The translations under genes and the position numbers were made by a program. DNA of 64,000 nt. Source: JALORV01 sp963780715 (GTDB lineage Bacteria > Pseudomonadota > Gammaproteobacteria > Burkholderiales > Burkholderiaceae_F). Positions 27,449 through 35,907 of this stretch are shown here, piece by piece. The stretch's first letter is position 1, and every line of letters begins with the position of its first letter. Below the pieces are notes generated by a model, which was given only the letters and a program-made list of their open reading frames with translations, was not told the DNA's origin and made no database searches. The DNA is taken from positions 1 through 64,000 of the forward strand of contig CAWADK010000004.1 in assembly GCA_963780715.1 (NCBI GenBank), in the 5' to 3' direction.

Positions 27449-28482
27449 GCGGCCGCGCGCTCGGCGCCGAAGAACTCTGCGAGGGCGCGCTCGACGCGCG
27501 TCGTCGAGCCGGCATCGTCCAGCGGACTGCGCCGCAGGCGATGGCGCAGTGCCGGCGGCGCGACCCGCTTCAGATGCGCATCCCCGACCGTCACATCGCC
27601 TTCGAGCGCGGCCAGCGCACGCGCCGCGCGCATCAGCGTCAGCTCGCCGCGCAAGCCATCGGTGCCGAGCTTCATGCAGAGCTGCGCCGCGCGCTCCAGC
27701 GTTGCGTCCGGGACTTCAACGTTGGCCAGGCGTGCACGCGCGGCGACGATCTGCCGGCGCAGCCGCGCTTCGTCCTTCTTCCAGCCTTCGATGAATTCGT
27801 CCGGCGCGCGCTCGTAGTCGTCGCGTCGCCGCACGACGGCGATGCGCGTCGGCAGGTCGGTCGGTGTCTTCACCTCGACCGACAACCCGAAGCGGTCGAG
27901 CAGCTGCGGACGCAGTTCGCCTTCCTCCGGATTGCCGCTGCCGACCAGCACGAAGCGCGCCGGATGCCGCACGCTGATGCCTTCGCGCTCGACGACGTTC
28001 TCGCCCGAGGCCGCGACATCGAGCAGCAGGTCGACCAGGTGATCCTCGAGCAGATTCACCTCGTCGATGTAAAGAAAGCCCCGATGCGCGCGCGCCAGCA
28101 GCCCGGGCTCGAACGCCTTGATGCCCTGGGACAGCGCGCGCTCGAGGTCCAGTGCGCCAACGACCCGGTCCTCGGTCGCACCCAGCGGCATGTCGACGAC
28201 CGGCACCGGCACCTGGCGCGCCTTCAGCGTCCTGCCGTTGCCGGAGCGGCAGATCTCGCACAGCTTTGCCGGCGCGGCCGGATCGCAGCCGTACATGCAG
28301 CCGACCACGACCTTCATCGGCGGCAGCAGCGCGGCCAGCGCACGGACCGCCGTGGACTTGCCGGTACCGCGGTCTCCAAACACCAGCACGCCGCCGATCG
28401 ACGCATCAACCGCCGCGATCAGCAGCGCCAGTTTCATCTCGTCCTGGCCGACGATCGCAGAAAACGGAAACGGAGCCGCCAT
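27445..28482 (-). CDS. bchI: Magnesium chelatase ATPase subunit I
   Basis: AAA+ ATPase of Mg-chelatase. The start at 28482 (MAAPFPFSAIVGQDEMK) gives 345 residues with the conserved N-terminus. The frame is open for another 85 codons upstream, but that part is not family-like. No clear Shine-Dalgarno is seen, so the start rests on homology. Walker A is GDRGTGKS (36-43); Walker B is in RGFLYIDEVNLLEDH. The cysteine loop GCMYGCDPA is present. It is cotranscribed with bchD. Confidence 0.95.
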   Translation of the reverse strand: MAAPFPFSAIVGQDEMKLALLIAAVDASIGGVLVFGDRGTGKSTAVRALAALLPPMKVVVGCMYGCDPAAPAKLCEICRSGNGRTLKARQVPVPVVDMPLGATEDRVVGALDLERALSQGIKAFEPGLLARAHRGFLYIDEVNLLEDHLVDLLLDVAASGENVVEREGISVRHPARFVLVGSGNPEEGELRPQLLDRFGLSVEVKTPTDLPTRIAVVRRRDDYERAPDEFIEGWKKDEARLRRQIVAARARLANVEVPDATLERAAQLCMKLGTDGLRGELTLMRAARALAALEGDVTVGDAHLKRVAPPALRHRLRRSPLDDAGSTTRVERALAEFFGAERAAA

Positions 28483-28879
28483 GGAGGTATCTGTGAGTGT
28501 GCGCGGCGCGAGCATACCGGCACGTGGCGACGACGGGTCGGCGGCTTCCTGTACCGCCGTTGCACACGATCCGCCGCAGCGGCGGGAGCCTGCTGCCGGC
28601 TCGCCGCGATACGGATGCGCTGGATCGCGGCTGCCCGAGCCCGTCCTGCCGCCGGCGCCGCGGGCTGAGGAGATTGCGGCCGCAGACTGCGGTGGCCACC
28701 GGAGCTGGCGCAAGTCCGCTGGTCTGGCGCCATGCAAAAGAAGTGACGATTCCCCCGCGCAACATCAATCGCGCTGCAATCTTGTGGCGTAGACTCGACG
28801 GACCCGGTTGTTCCGGAGTCATCGGCGGAGCACAGGCTCCGCCGCAGGAATGGGAGTGACACAGCATCCCGCTCAGCGC
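28483..28879. other. bchI-ppsR divergent intergenic region
   Basis: About 400 bp without a convincing gene. The minus-strand frame of bchI runs open into it but shows no family similarity. It must hold the promoters of bchID and of ppsR-bphP. No TGT-N12-ACA palindrome was found here; the closest is TGT-N11-ACA near 28550, so direct PpsR control is not supported by the sequence. Confidence 0.5.
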
Positions 28880-30256
28880 ATGGACCTCAGCGCGCTATCC
28901 GATTACGCGCCCGAGCTGGCCGCCACCTTCGTTCGTGTGGCGGGTGACATCGCGCTCGTTCTCGACGCCGACGGCGTCATACAGGCCGTTGAACTCGGCG
29001 GTGATGCGCTGGCCCCGTCGATGCTCGAATGGACGGGCCGCTCCTGGATAGACACCGCAACACTCGAAACCCGCCGCAAGATCGAGCAACTGCTGAAGGA
29101 AGCCGTCAGCACCGGGGTTTCGCGGCGCCGCGAAGTCAATCATCCGTCAACGTCCGGCGCCGATTTTCCGATCGCGTGGGCGGCGATCCGCCTGGGCGAG
29201 CAGGGACGGGTGCTCGCCGTCGGGCGGGATCTGCGCGCGATCACCGCGATTCAGCAGCGCTTCGTCGAAGCGCAGCAGCGGCTGGAACGCGACTACTGGA
29301 AGGGCCGCCAGGCCGAAGCCCGCTACCGCACGCTGTTCCACGTCGCAACCGATGCCGTCTTCGTGCTCGATGCAGCGACGCTGACAGTCGTCGAGGCCAA
29401 TCGCGCCGCCGCGCAGTTGCTGAACGCTCCGCTGGAAAGCCTGGCCGGTGCGCCCTTTACGGCGCACATTGATCCAAGTTCACGGCCGGCCATCGACGAA
29501 CTGCTCGCGCAGGCACGAAGCAGCGGCAGTCCGGCGGAAGTTCGGTCGCGCCTCGCCGGGCGCAGCCTGATGGTCAACGTTTCCGCCACGCCGCTCCGGT
29601 CGCCCGAGACAATGCTGCTGATGGTTCGCGCGCACGCGGTCGACTCGCAGGAAGCGGCGCCCGACCACGTCCGGCTCGCCAATCTGGTGGAACGACTGCC
29701 GGACGCCGTGGTGATTGCCGACTCCAGCGGTCACGTCAGGATGGCCAATCCGGCCTTCATCACCTTGGCAGCCGCGCGCGACGAAGCGAGCCTGCTGGGG
29801 CGATCGCTGGCGGACTGGGTCGTGCCAGACAAGGGCTTTGGCGCCGTCCTTTCAGCAGCCCGGCACGGTGGCATTGTTCCTTCATTCAGTGCGACGACCC
29901 CCGCCGGGACTTTGTTGGAGTGCACCGCGGTGCTGCTGCCCGACGGTGACCAGGAATGCATTGGCTTCACGATCCGGCGCAGCGAAGAAGCGGCCACGGC
30001 CGGCAACGCCCTCGCAGCCATGGTCGAAGTTTTGACGGTACAGATGGGAACGCTCGATCTGCCCAATCTGATGCGTGAAGTCGCAGAACACGCCGAGCGG
30101 CACTTCGTTCGCACGGCGCTCGACCGCTCGGGCGGCCGCACCAGCGAGGCGGCGCGCCTTCTCGGCATCACCGAAGATGCGTTGCAGGCCGGGTTGCAGC
30201 GTCTGAACATCGGCCCCAGCGCCCCGTCGGAAGACGCGCCACCGCGCGCCAGTTGA
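28880..30256 (+). CDS. ppsR: PpsR/CrtJ-type photosynthesis gene repressor
   Basis: Transcription factor expected to bind TGT-N12-ACA. The product is about 458 residues from the ATG at 28880 (MDLSALSDYAPELA); an ATG ten codons earlier is possible. Architecture: N-terminal PAS-like region (about 10-125), a helical linker, two PAS domains (about 145-260 and 275-390) and a C-terminal Fis-type HTH (RTSEAARLLGITEDALQAGLQRL). The HTH cysteine used for redox sensing in Rhodobacter CrtJ/PpsR is not present (aligned segment ERHFVRTAL). The second HTH helix lacks the usual KLRR. The only cysteines lie in the third PAS. bphP follows 3 bp downstream. Confidence 0.88.
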   Translation: MDLSALSDYAPELAATFVRVAGDIALVLDADGVIQAVELGGDALAPSMLEWTGRSWIDTATLETRRKIEQLLKEAVSTGVSRRREVNHPSTSGADFPIAWAAIRLGEQGRVLAVGRDLRAITAIQQRFVEAQQRLERDYWKGRQAEARYRTLFHVATDAVFVLDAATLTVVEANRAAAQLLNAPLESLAGAPFTAHIDPSSRPAIDELLAQARSSGSPAEVRSRLAGRSLMVNVSATPLRSPETMLLMVRAHAVDSQEAAPDHVRLANLVERLPDAVVIADSSGHVRMANPAFITLAAARDEASLLGRSLADWVVPDKGFGAVLSAARHGGIVPSFSATTPAGTLLECTAVLLPDGDQECIGFTIRRSEEAATAGNALAAMVEVLTVQMGTLDLPNLMREVAEHAERHFVRTALDRSGGRTSEAARLLGITEDALQAGLQRLNIGPSAPSEDAPPRAS

Positions 30257-30259
30257 CCA

Positions 30260-32422
30260 GTGCCTGGCAGTCCGGCATTCGGGCAGGCGGACCTCACCAA
30301 CTGCGAGCGTGAGCTCATTCACCTCGCGGGCTCGGTGCAGCCGCACGGCGTTCTGCTGGTGCTGCGCGAGCCCGGGCTTGCAGTCATCCAGGCCAGCGCC
30401 AACTGCGAGCACCTGCTCGGTCGCAGCACATCGCAGTTGCTGCAACGTCCGCTCGCCGAACTGGGCAGAGACCTGACCGCTGTTGTGGAGAGCGCTGCCG
30501 CAGGACCTCTGGTCGAGCCCTCCCGGCTGCGCGCCCACGTGCAGATGGGAGCAGGAGCCATCGAGTTCGAAGGCAGCCTCCACCGCATCGCGGGCGTTGG
30601 CCTGGTGCTCGAACTGGAACCGCTGGCGGCGGTCGATCCGCAGCACGCCGGCATCGAGACGGTCGACTTTGATACCGACGCGCTGCTGCAGCGAGTCAAC
30701 GCCGCGGTCGAGCGCTTCAGTGTTGCCTCCAATATCGGTGCACTCAGTCACGCGGTGGTCGGCGCGATCCGCGACCTGACTGGCTATGACCGTGTCATGG
30801 TCTACCGCTTCGATCCCGACGGGCACGGCAAGATCATCGCTGAGGCCCGGCATGCGCGACTCGAGTCGTTGCTGGGTCACCAGTATCCCGCTACCGACAT
30901 CCCGCAGCGCGCGCGCGAGCTGTACATCCGCAACCGGGTACGTGTCCTGGTCGATGTCGGCTACCAGGCCGCTCCCCTCGAGCCGCCGCTGCTGCCGGAC
31001 GGCACGCAGCTCGACATGTCGCTCTGCTGCCTGCGCAGCATGTCGCCGCTGCACATCCAGTACCTGAAGAACATGGGCGTCACGGCAACCCTGGTCGCCT
31101 CGCTGGTGCGCGAGGGCCGGCTGTGGGGGCTGATCGCCTGCCACCACTACACCCCGCGCAACCTGCGCTATGCCGTGCGCGCTGCCTGCGAACTGCTCGC
31201 CGAAGTGATTGCCACGCGAATTGCTGCCATCGAGAACTACGCGCACGCGCAGGTAGCGATCCTGGTACGCCGCCTCGAGCAGCGCCTGGTCGAGGCAACC
31301 TCCACCGACGGTGACTGGCGGCTGGCGCTGTTCCGCAATCCGCGTGTCTTGCTGCAGCCGCTCGATGCAACCGGCGCGGCACTCTTTCATGACGGCGAGA
31401 TCACGTGCGCGGGCGAAGTGCCGTCGACGCCGGAGCTGCAGGCGCTGCTGCGGTGGGTCGACGAGCACTGCAGCGAGTCGCTGTACGTGACCAACGCGAT
31501 CGGCAAGCTGGATCGCGCGCTCGAGTCACTGACACCCACCGCGAGCGGCGTACTGGCGATGCGCCTTTCGACATCGCGGCCGGACTTTCTGATGTGGTTC
31601 CGCAAGGAGCAGCTGCAGTCGGTGACGTGGGCCGGGGACCCGTCCAAGCCGGTGATCGGCGACGATCCGATGCAACTCTCGCCGCGGCGCTCGTTTGCCG
31701 CGTGGTCCGAGATCGTGCGCGGCACGGCACTGCCCTGGTCCAGTGCCGAACTCGTGCTGGCGCGCGCCATCGGCACCGCGCTGATCGACATCATCGTCCA
31801 GGTTCACGCGGTGCGGCTGCTGATCGCTGAACACCAGCTCACGCAGTTGCGCAGCACGGTGCTGACTTCCAATGAGCCGGTCGTCATCGCCAACCCAGCC
31901 GGGCGGCTGCTGTTTTCGAACGATGCGTTCTATCGGCTGGCCGGCCGCACCCATGTCGAGCTGCAGAGCCTGCAGGGGCTGGCGGGCGTGTTCGATGACA
32001 TCGCCAACGTTCGTGAACTGCTCGCACGACTGCTCGATGAGCGCAACTCCTGGCGCGGCGAGCTGGTGCTGCGTGCCGGCGGGTCGAGACTCGTGCCGGT
32101 GCAATTGCGCGCTGAAGTCGTGCCGGGCCGCGACGGTTCGGTCCTCGGTTACATGCTGACCCTGGCGGACCTGACCGACAGAAAGCGCACTGCGGCGGCG
32201 CGGCTGCAGCTCGAGCAGTCGCTATCCAACGCGCTCGACACGACCGGGGAGCGGACGCCCGACAAGGTGATCGGCGCGATCATGGCCAACGCGAGCCTCG
32301 CGGCAATGGACATCGCCGACGCCGGCGTCGGACCGGAAATGGCTCCGTTGCTCGAGGAAGTCGAGGCCTCGGCACGGCGCGCCGCGGCGCTCTACACCCA
32401 GATTCGTGCCAACGGCCGCTAA
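30260..32422 (+). CDS. bphP: Bacteriophytochrome without histidine kinase domain
   Basis: Biliverdin-binding red/far-red photoreceptor. GTG start, 720 residues. Cys15 (LTNCERELIHL) is the expected biliverdin attachment site. Domains: PAS (about 1-110), GAF (about 140-310, with YPATDIPQRARELY), PHY (about 325-505, with tongue motif PRRSFAAW), a PAS/S-box (about 535-640) and a short helical tail (about 645-720). There is no HisKA/HATPase. This layout matches the bacteriophytochromes of photosynthetic Bradyrhizobium and Rhodopseudomonas (BphP1 type), whose short helical output domain binds PpsR2. Position next to ppsR supports the same role. Confidence 0.93.
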   Translation: MPGSPAFGQADLTNCERELIHLAGSVQPHGVLLVLREPGLAVIQASANCEHLLGRSTSQLLQRPLAELGRDLTAVVESAAAGPLVEPSRLRAHVQMGAGAIEFEGSLHRIAGVGLVLELEPLAAVDPQHAGIETVDFDTDALLQRVNAAVERFSVASNIGALSHAVVGAIRDLTGYDRVMVYRFDPDGHGKIIAEARHARLESLLGHQYPATDIPQRARELYIRNRVRVLVDVGYQAAPLEPPLLPDGTQLDMSLCCLRSMSPLHIQYLKNMGVTATLVASLVREGRLWGLIACHHYTPRNLRYAVRAACELLAEVIATRIAAIENYAHAQVAILVRRLEQRLVEATSTDGDWRLALFRNPRVLLQPLDATGAALFHDGEITCAGEVPSTPELQALLRWVDEHCSESLYVTNAIGKLDRALESLTPTASGVLAMRLSTSRPDFLMWFRKEQLQSVTWAGDPSKPVIGDDPMQLSPRRSFAAWSEIVRGTALPWSSAELVLARAIGTALIDIIVQVHAVRLLIAEHQLTQLRSTVLTSNEPVVIANPAGRLLFSNDAFYRLAGRTHVELQSLQGLAGVFDDIANVRELLARLLDERNSWRGELVLRAGGSRLVPVQLRAEVVPGRDGSVLGYMLTLADLTDRKRTAAARLQLEQSLSNALDTTGERTPDKVIGAIMANASLAAMDIADAGVGPEMAPLLEEVEASARRAAALYTQIRANGR

Positions 32423-33111
32423 GGCGGCGGTGTCAGCGCGGTCACAGGGCGCGCTGCTGCGTCGCCAAGCTGTTCGAAGAGCTCGATGTGGTAGCGAAAC
32501 GCGAGCCTGGCTTCGTCCACCAGCCGCAATTGTTCTGCGGGCGTCAGCGTGAACGAGTCAAGCGCCGCACGCAGCCGCGCCGCCAGCACCTCGGGCGCTT
32601 CCGGGAACCGATAGAACGCCTGTCCCGAGTCTTCGGTAAGAGCGAGCGCCGATGCAATCACGCGGCGGACGATCTGCCCGCCGCTCAGGTCGCCGAGGTA
32701 GCGAACATAGGCGTGCGCAACCAGTGCGCGCGGATCGGCCTGCGCCACTTCGTCGAGCCGCTCGACGTAGCGCGCCATCGCCGGCTCCAGCGGGATCTCC
32801 CACTCCCAACGCGCGCCGTACAGCGATTCAAGATCGCTTGCGAGCGCCGCACTTCGAGCGAGCACCGGAAGCGAGATCAGCGCAATCGCCGGGTCTGCGG
32901 CGTGCCGTGTCAGGTTGGCTTCCAACGTCCAATACAACGCATGCAGGTTGCGCAGCAGAGCGCAGTAACCGCCACGGGTGACACGGCCACGCAGCAACTC
33001 GCGCATGATCCCGGCACGCTCGGCGTCTCGGTGCAGCGCGACGGTGCCTTCCCGCAGCGCTGTCGCCAACGGCAGGTGCGGCGAAGGGTCGGCAGACGAG
33101 AGACGGAACAC
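32419..33111 (-). CDS. bphO: Heme oxygenase (biliverdin-forming)
   Basis: Cleaves heme to biliverdin IX-alpha, the BphP chromophore. About 230 residues from the GTG at 33111; a TTG two codons earlier is also possible. The frame continues upstream through the tRNA gene, so that part is rejected. The proximal heme ligand His is in VALHRDAER, and the family signature YLGDLSGGQ is intact. It is convergent with bphP, and their ends overlap by four bases. No strong ribosome-binding site is visible. Confidence 0.88.
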   Translation of the reverse strand: MFRLSSADPSPHLPLATALREGTVALHRDAERAGIMRELLRGRVTRGGYCALLRNLHALYWTLEANLTRHAADPAIALISLPVLARSAALASDLESLYGARWEWEIPLEPAMARYVERLDEVAQADPRALVAHAYVRYLGDLSGGQIVRRVIASALALTEDSGQAFYRFPEAPEVLAARLRAALDSFTLTPAEQLRLVDEARLAFRYHIELFEQLGDAAARPVTALTPPP

Positions 33112-33128
33112 GAGCAAGTACCAAAGTT

Positions 33129-33204
33129 TGGCGCGCCTGGCGGGACTCGAACCCACGACCCCTGGCTTCGGAGGCCAGTACTCTATCCACTGAGCTACAG
33201 GCGC
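33129..33204 (-). tRNA. tRNA-Arg (CCG)
   Basis: A 76-base cloverleaf on the minus strand: acceptor GCGCCTG pairs with CAGGCGC, D-arm GCTC...GAGT, anticodon stem CTGGC/GCCAG with loop CTCCGAA (anticodon CCG), and T-arm GTGGGTTCGAGTCCCGC. Discriminator G and the 3' CCA are encoded. It lies just upstream of the heme oxygenase gene on the same strand. Confidence 0.96.
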
Positions 33205-33472
33205 GTGCCTGTGGTGCGATCGCGCGCGTCGTTCAGTGCTGATTGGGACGCGCAAGGCTGAGACGCGCATCCGGACGCGAGCGAAGGCGGGATGGTAACG
33301 GGTTTCGCCCGAAACCGCTCCGGACGAGCAGCTGCCCGTGAGGCAGGTGCCCAGTCGCGGAATGCCTGCACGCTATACTTTCGCGCTTGCCAATGCGGAC
33401 GTTTTTCGCTCTACCGCAGACGATTTCCGCGCTGCCATTTACCGCGATCCGCTTCACGCCGTCAGGAGCCCT

Positions 33473-34540
33473 ATGTCGAGCGACCAACACTCTTCGCCGA
33501 TCAAGACCCCGCGCCAACTGATCACAGTGGTCATCCTGGCGTTCGTCGTCCCGGTGATCCTGATCATCCTGCTCGTTACGTTTGTGGTCGGGCAAAAGGT
33601 AGGCGGTGCAGGCTCGGAAGCGATGACGCCCGAGGCGATCAGCGAAAGGCTGCGGCCGGTCGGCACCGTGGCGTTCGCGGGCGCTCCTGCCGGACCCAGG
33701 GTTCTGCAGGGCGGGGAGGCCGTTTACAAGCTGGCCTGTGGAGCCTGCCACACGGCTGGCGTCGCCGGCGCACCCAAGACCGGCGACAGCGCCGCGTGGG
33801 CGCCTCGTTTGAAGCAGGGCTACGACACATTGGTCAAGCACGCGGTGGAAGGCTTCAAGGGCATGCCCGCCAAGGGCGGCAATGCCAGCCTCGACCCGAT
33901 CGAAGTAGCGCGCGGTGTCGTCTACATGGCGAACCAGTCGGGTGCGAAGTTCAAGGAGCCCGAGGCGCCCGCTCCGGCGGCAACCGCGAAGGCCACCGCA
34001 CGCACTGGCGAGCAGATCGTCCAGCAATCGTGCGGCAATTGCCATACGGCCGGCCTGAACGGCGCACCGAAGATCGGTGACCGTGCGGCGTGGACCAAGC
34101 GCGCCTCGACCGGCATCGATGCGGCCGTCGCGGCGGCCATCAAGGGCCACGGCGGCATGCCGTCGCGCGGCGGCATGTCGGATCTGACCGACGCCGAGCT
34201 CAAGTCGGCGGTGCAGTACATGTTCAGCCACTCGACTGGAGCGCCCGCGGCAGCCGCGGCACCGGCGGTGGCTGCCGCCACGCCGGCAGCAGCGACGAAA
34301 CCCGATGGCGCGAAGGTCTACGCGATGGGCTGCAATGCCTGCCACGCGGCGGGGGTCGCCGGGGCGCCGAAGTTCGGTGACAAGGCGGCCTGGGCCGCGC
34401 GCAGCAAGCTCGGCCTCGACGCGTTGGTGGCGTCGGTCACGAAAGGCAAGGGCGCCATGCCCCCCAAGGGAGCCGTGGCGGGAGCGACCGACACCGAGTT
34501 GCGCGCCGCGGTCGAATACATGCTGGCCGCGGCGAAGTAG
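33473..34540 (+). CDS. Membrane-anchored triheme c-type cytochrome (three c5-like domains)
   Basis: Electron carrier in the periplasm, 355 residues. The ATG at 33473 follows CAGGAG. One N-terminal helix (about 17-40) anchors it. Three repeated mono-heme domains follow, each with CxACH/CxNCH, AGVAGAPK-type sequence and a conserved Met region (GMPAKGG, GMPSRGG, AMPPKG). Heme sites are C89-H93, C187-H191 and C287-H291. Ala/Pro/Lys linkers separate the domains. The partner is unknown; photosynthetic or respiratory use is possible. A strong terminator follows. Confidence 0.9.
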   Translation: MSSDQHSSPIKTPRQLITVVILAFVVPVILIILLVTFVVGQKVGGAGSEAMTPEAISERLRPVGTVAFAGAPAGPRVLQGGEAVYKLACGACHTAGVAGAPKTGDSAAWAPRLKQGYDTLVKHAVEGFKGMPAKGGNASLDPIEVARGVVYMANQSGAKFKEPEAPAPAATAKATARTGEQIVQQSCGNCHTAGLNGAPKIGDRAAWTKRASTGIDAAVAAAIKGHGGMPSRGGMSDLTDAELKSAVQYMFSHSTGAPAAAAAPAVAAATPAAATKPDGAKVYAMGCNACHAAGVAGAPKFGDKAAWAARSKLGLDALVASVTKGKGAMPPKGAVAGATDTELRAAVEYMLAAAK

Positions 34541-34568
34541 TCCTCGGTACTGCGCTGTTCGTTTGGAC

Positions 34569-34593
34569 AACGGGCGCCACGGCGCCCGTTTTC
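34569..34593 (+). terminator. Terminator after the triheme cytochrome gene
   Basis: A 10-bp perfect stem, AACGGGCGCC (34569-34578) with GGCGCCCGTT (34581-34590), ends in TTTTC on the + strand, 29 bp past the cytochrome stop. The convergent anti-sigma gene ends about 35 bp further on, so the hairpin may act in both directions. Confidence 0.75.
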
Positions 34594-34624
34594 ATTGCAA
34601 CGGCCCCGCAGGCGCGTCGGTCAT

Positions 34625-35362
34625 TCAGGGGTTCAACTGCCGATACACCAGGCGCGCCACCGACTGCAGTTCGTCCTTCGGCAGCTCTCCCGTCAGCGCA
34701 TAGCCCAGCGGGCCATCGATCCAGTAGAACACACGCGTCGCGCCGTCCTCGCTGAAGCGGAATGCGGTCTCGGTATTGGTCGATTCGCGCTTGACGAGCA
34801 ACGACAGGCGCCGCCCCTGCGCGTTCTCGTACATCAGCAGCGCCATTGGCGCGGGATCTTTCGCCTGCGTCGGCGGCAGCAGACGCCCGCCCAGCAATTG
34901 GTAGCCGGCGCCGACCAGCGACGGGGCCCGAATCGGTGTCGACAGCCGCTTCGATAGCCACGCCACCAGATGCTGCTCCTCGGATGCCGTGACTTCGACC
35001 GGATGGCGGACTTCCGGCACATAGGCCGCGTGCGCCAGGACCGCTTCGCGCGCGATCACCGGTGCGGATCCTGGCCCCGCCACCCAACCGCGCGCGATGA
35101 AACCGCAGGCGACTCCCAGCAGCAACGTCGCGGCCATGCCCCCCCACCGGCTCCAGTCCCACGACCGGGCTTCCGGGAGCCGCAGCGAGTGCGGGTCGTT
35201 CAGCACACCGTCGAAGGCGTCGTGCAGCGCCTGGTTCTGCCGCTCATAGGCCCGTAGGCGCGCCGCCACAACGGGATCGCGCGCCGCCGCGGCCTCGACC
35301 ACGCGCCGTTCCTCTTCCGTCGCGGCGCCGTCGACATAGGCGTGGAGTTGTTCTTCTTTCAT
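34625..35362 (-). CDS. Anti-sigma factor, single-pass membrane protein
   Basis: A 245-residue protein encoded directly after an ECF sigma factor gene (5 bp gap), so most likely its anti-sigma factor. The N-terminal cytoplasmic part (1-70) begins MKEEQLHAYVDGAATEEERR, typical of this transmembrane regulator group. One transmembrane helix lies at about 73-92. The periplasmic part (about 95-245) contains conserved SLVGAGYQLLGGRLLP and VFYWIDGPLGYALTG sequence seen in such regulators. It has no zinc-binding HxxxCxxC motif. Confidence 0.82.
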   Translation of the reverse strand: MKEEQLHAYVDGAATEEERRVVEAAAARDPVVAARLRAYERQNQALHDAFDGVLNDPHSLRLPEARSWDWSRWGGMAATLLLGVACGFIARGWVAGPGSAPVIAREAVLAHAAYVPEVRHPVEVTASEEQHLVAWLSKRLSTPIRAPSLVGAGYQLLGGRLLPPTQAKDPAPMALLMYENAQGRRLSLLVKRESTNTETAFRFSEDGATRVFYWIDGPLGYALTGELPKDELQSVARLVYRQLNP

Positions 35363-35367
35363 CGTCG

Positions 35368-35904
35368 CTATTTCACCCGTCGCAGCGTGGCGGCCGGGGC
35401 TCGTCCCCCGACGTCCAGCAGCACACGCAGTCGCTCGCGTCCGCGCGCCAGGCGCGACATGACGGTGCCGATCGGCACGTCGAGCACCGCGGCCGCTTCG
35501 GCGTAACTCATCTGCTCCAACCCGACCAGCAGCACGACTTCGCGTTGCTCGGGCGCGAGCTGGACAAGTGCATCGCGCAGTTCGGACAGCACGACACCGC
35601 CATCAGCCGCAGAACCCGCCTGCAGGGAGTGAACCGCGTCCGCCGCGGGCCCTTCTTCATCCAGGGACTCGGTCGCCCGCGTCGAACGCACTCCGTTGAT
35701 ATAGACGTTGTGCATCACGGTGAAGAGCCAGGCCCGCAAGTCCGTTCCGGGCTGCCACAGGGCGCGCTTGCGCCAGGCGCGCTCGAGCGCGTCCTGGGTC
35801 AGGTCGTCGGCGGCTTCGCGATTGCCGGTGAGCGCGAGGGCGTAGCGCCGCAGACGCGGAATCCAGCGTTCCGCGTCGGCCGCGCTGAAGCCCGCGCCTG
35901 CCAT
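35368..35904 (-). CDS. ECF-type RNA polymerase sigma factor
   Basis: A 178-residue extracytoplasmic-function sigma factor. Region 2 is seen at about 22-85 (DDLTQDALERAWRKR, LFTVMHNVYING). Region 4 is at about 115-165 (LAPEQREVVLLVGLEQMSYAEAAAVLDVPIGTVMSR, here quoted in part as the HTH). It is sandwiched between a small lipoprotein gene (3 bp upstream) and the anti-sigma gene (5 bp downstream), so the three probably form one operon. Confidence 0.9.
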   Translation of the reverse strand: MAGAGFSAADAERWIPRLRRYALALTGNREAADDLTQDALERAWRKRALWQPGTDLRAWLFTVMHNVYINGVRSTRATESLDEEGPAADAVHSLQAGSAADGGVVLSELRDALVQLAPEQREVVLLVGLEQMSYAEAAAVLDVPIGTVMSRLARGRERLRVLLDVGGRAPAATLRRVK

Positions 35905-35907
35905 CGT

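Noticed and set aside
25679..28668. Long + strand open frames (up to 707 codons) over bchD and bchI
   Set aside because: Antisense shadows caused by high GC; composition is Arg/Ala/Pro rich with no family similarity, while bchD and bchI on the other strand are clear.
33112..33270. N-terminal extension of the heme oxygenase frame
   Set aside because: It translates straight through tRNA-Arg, so the start must be after the tRNA.
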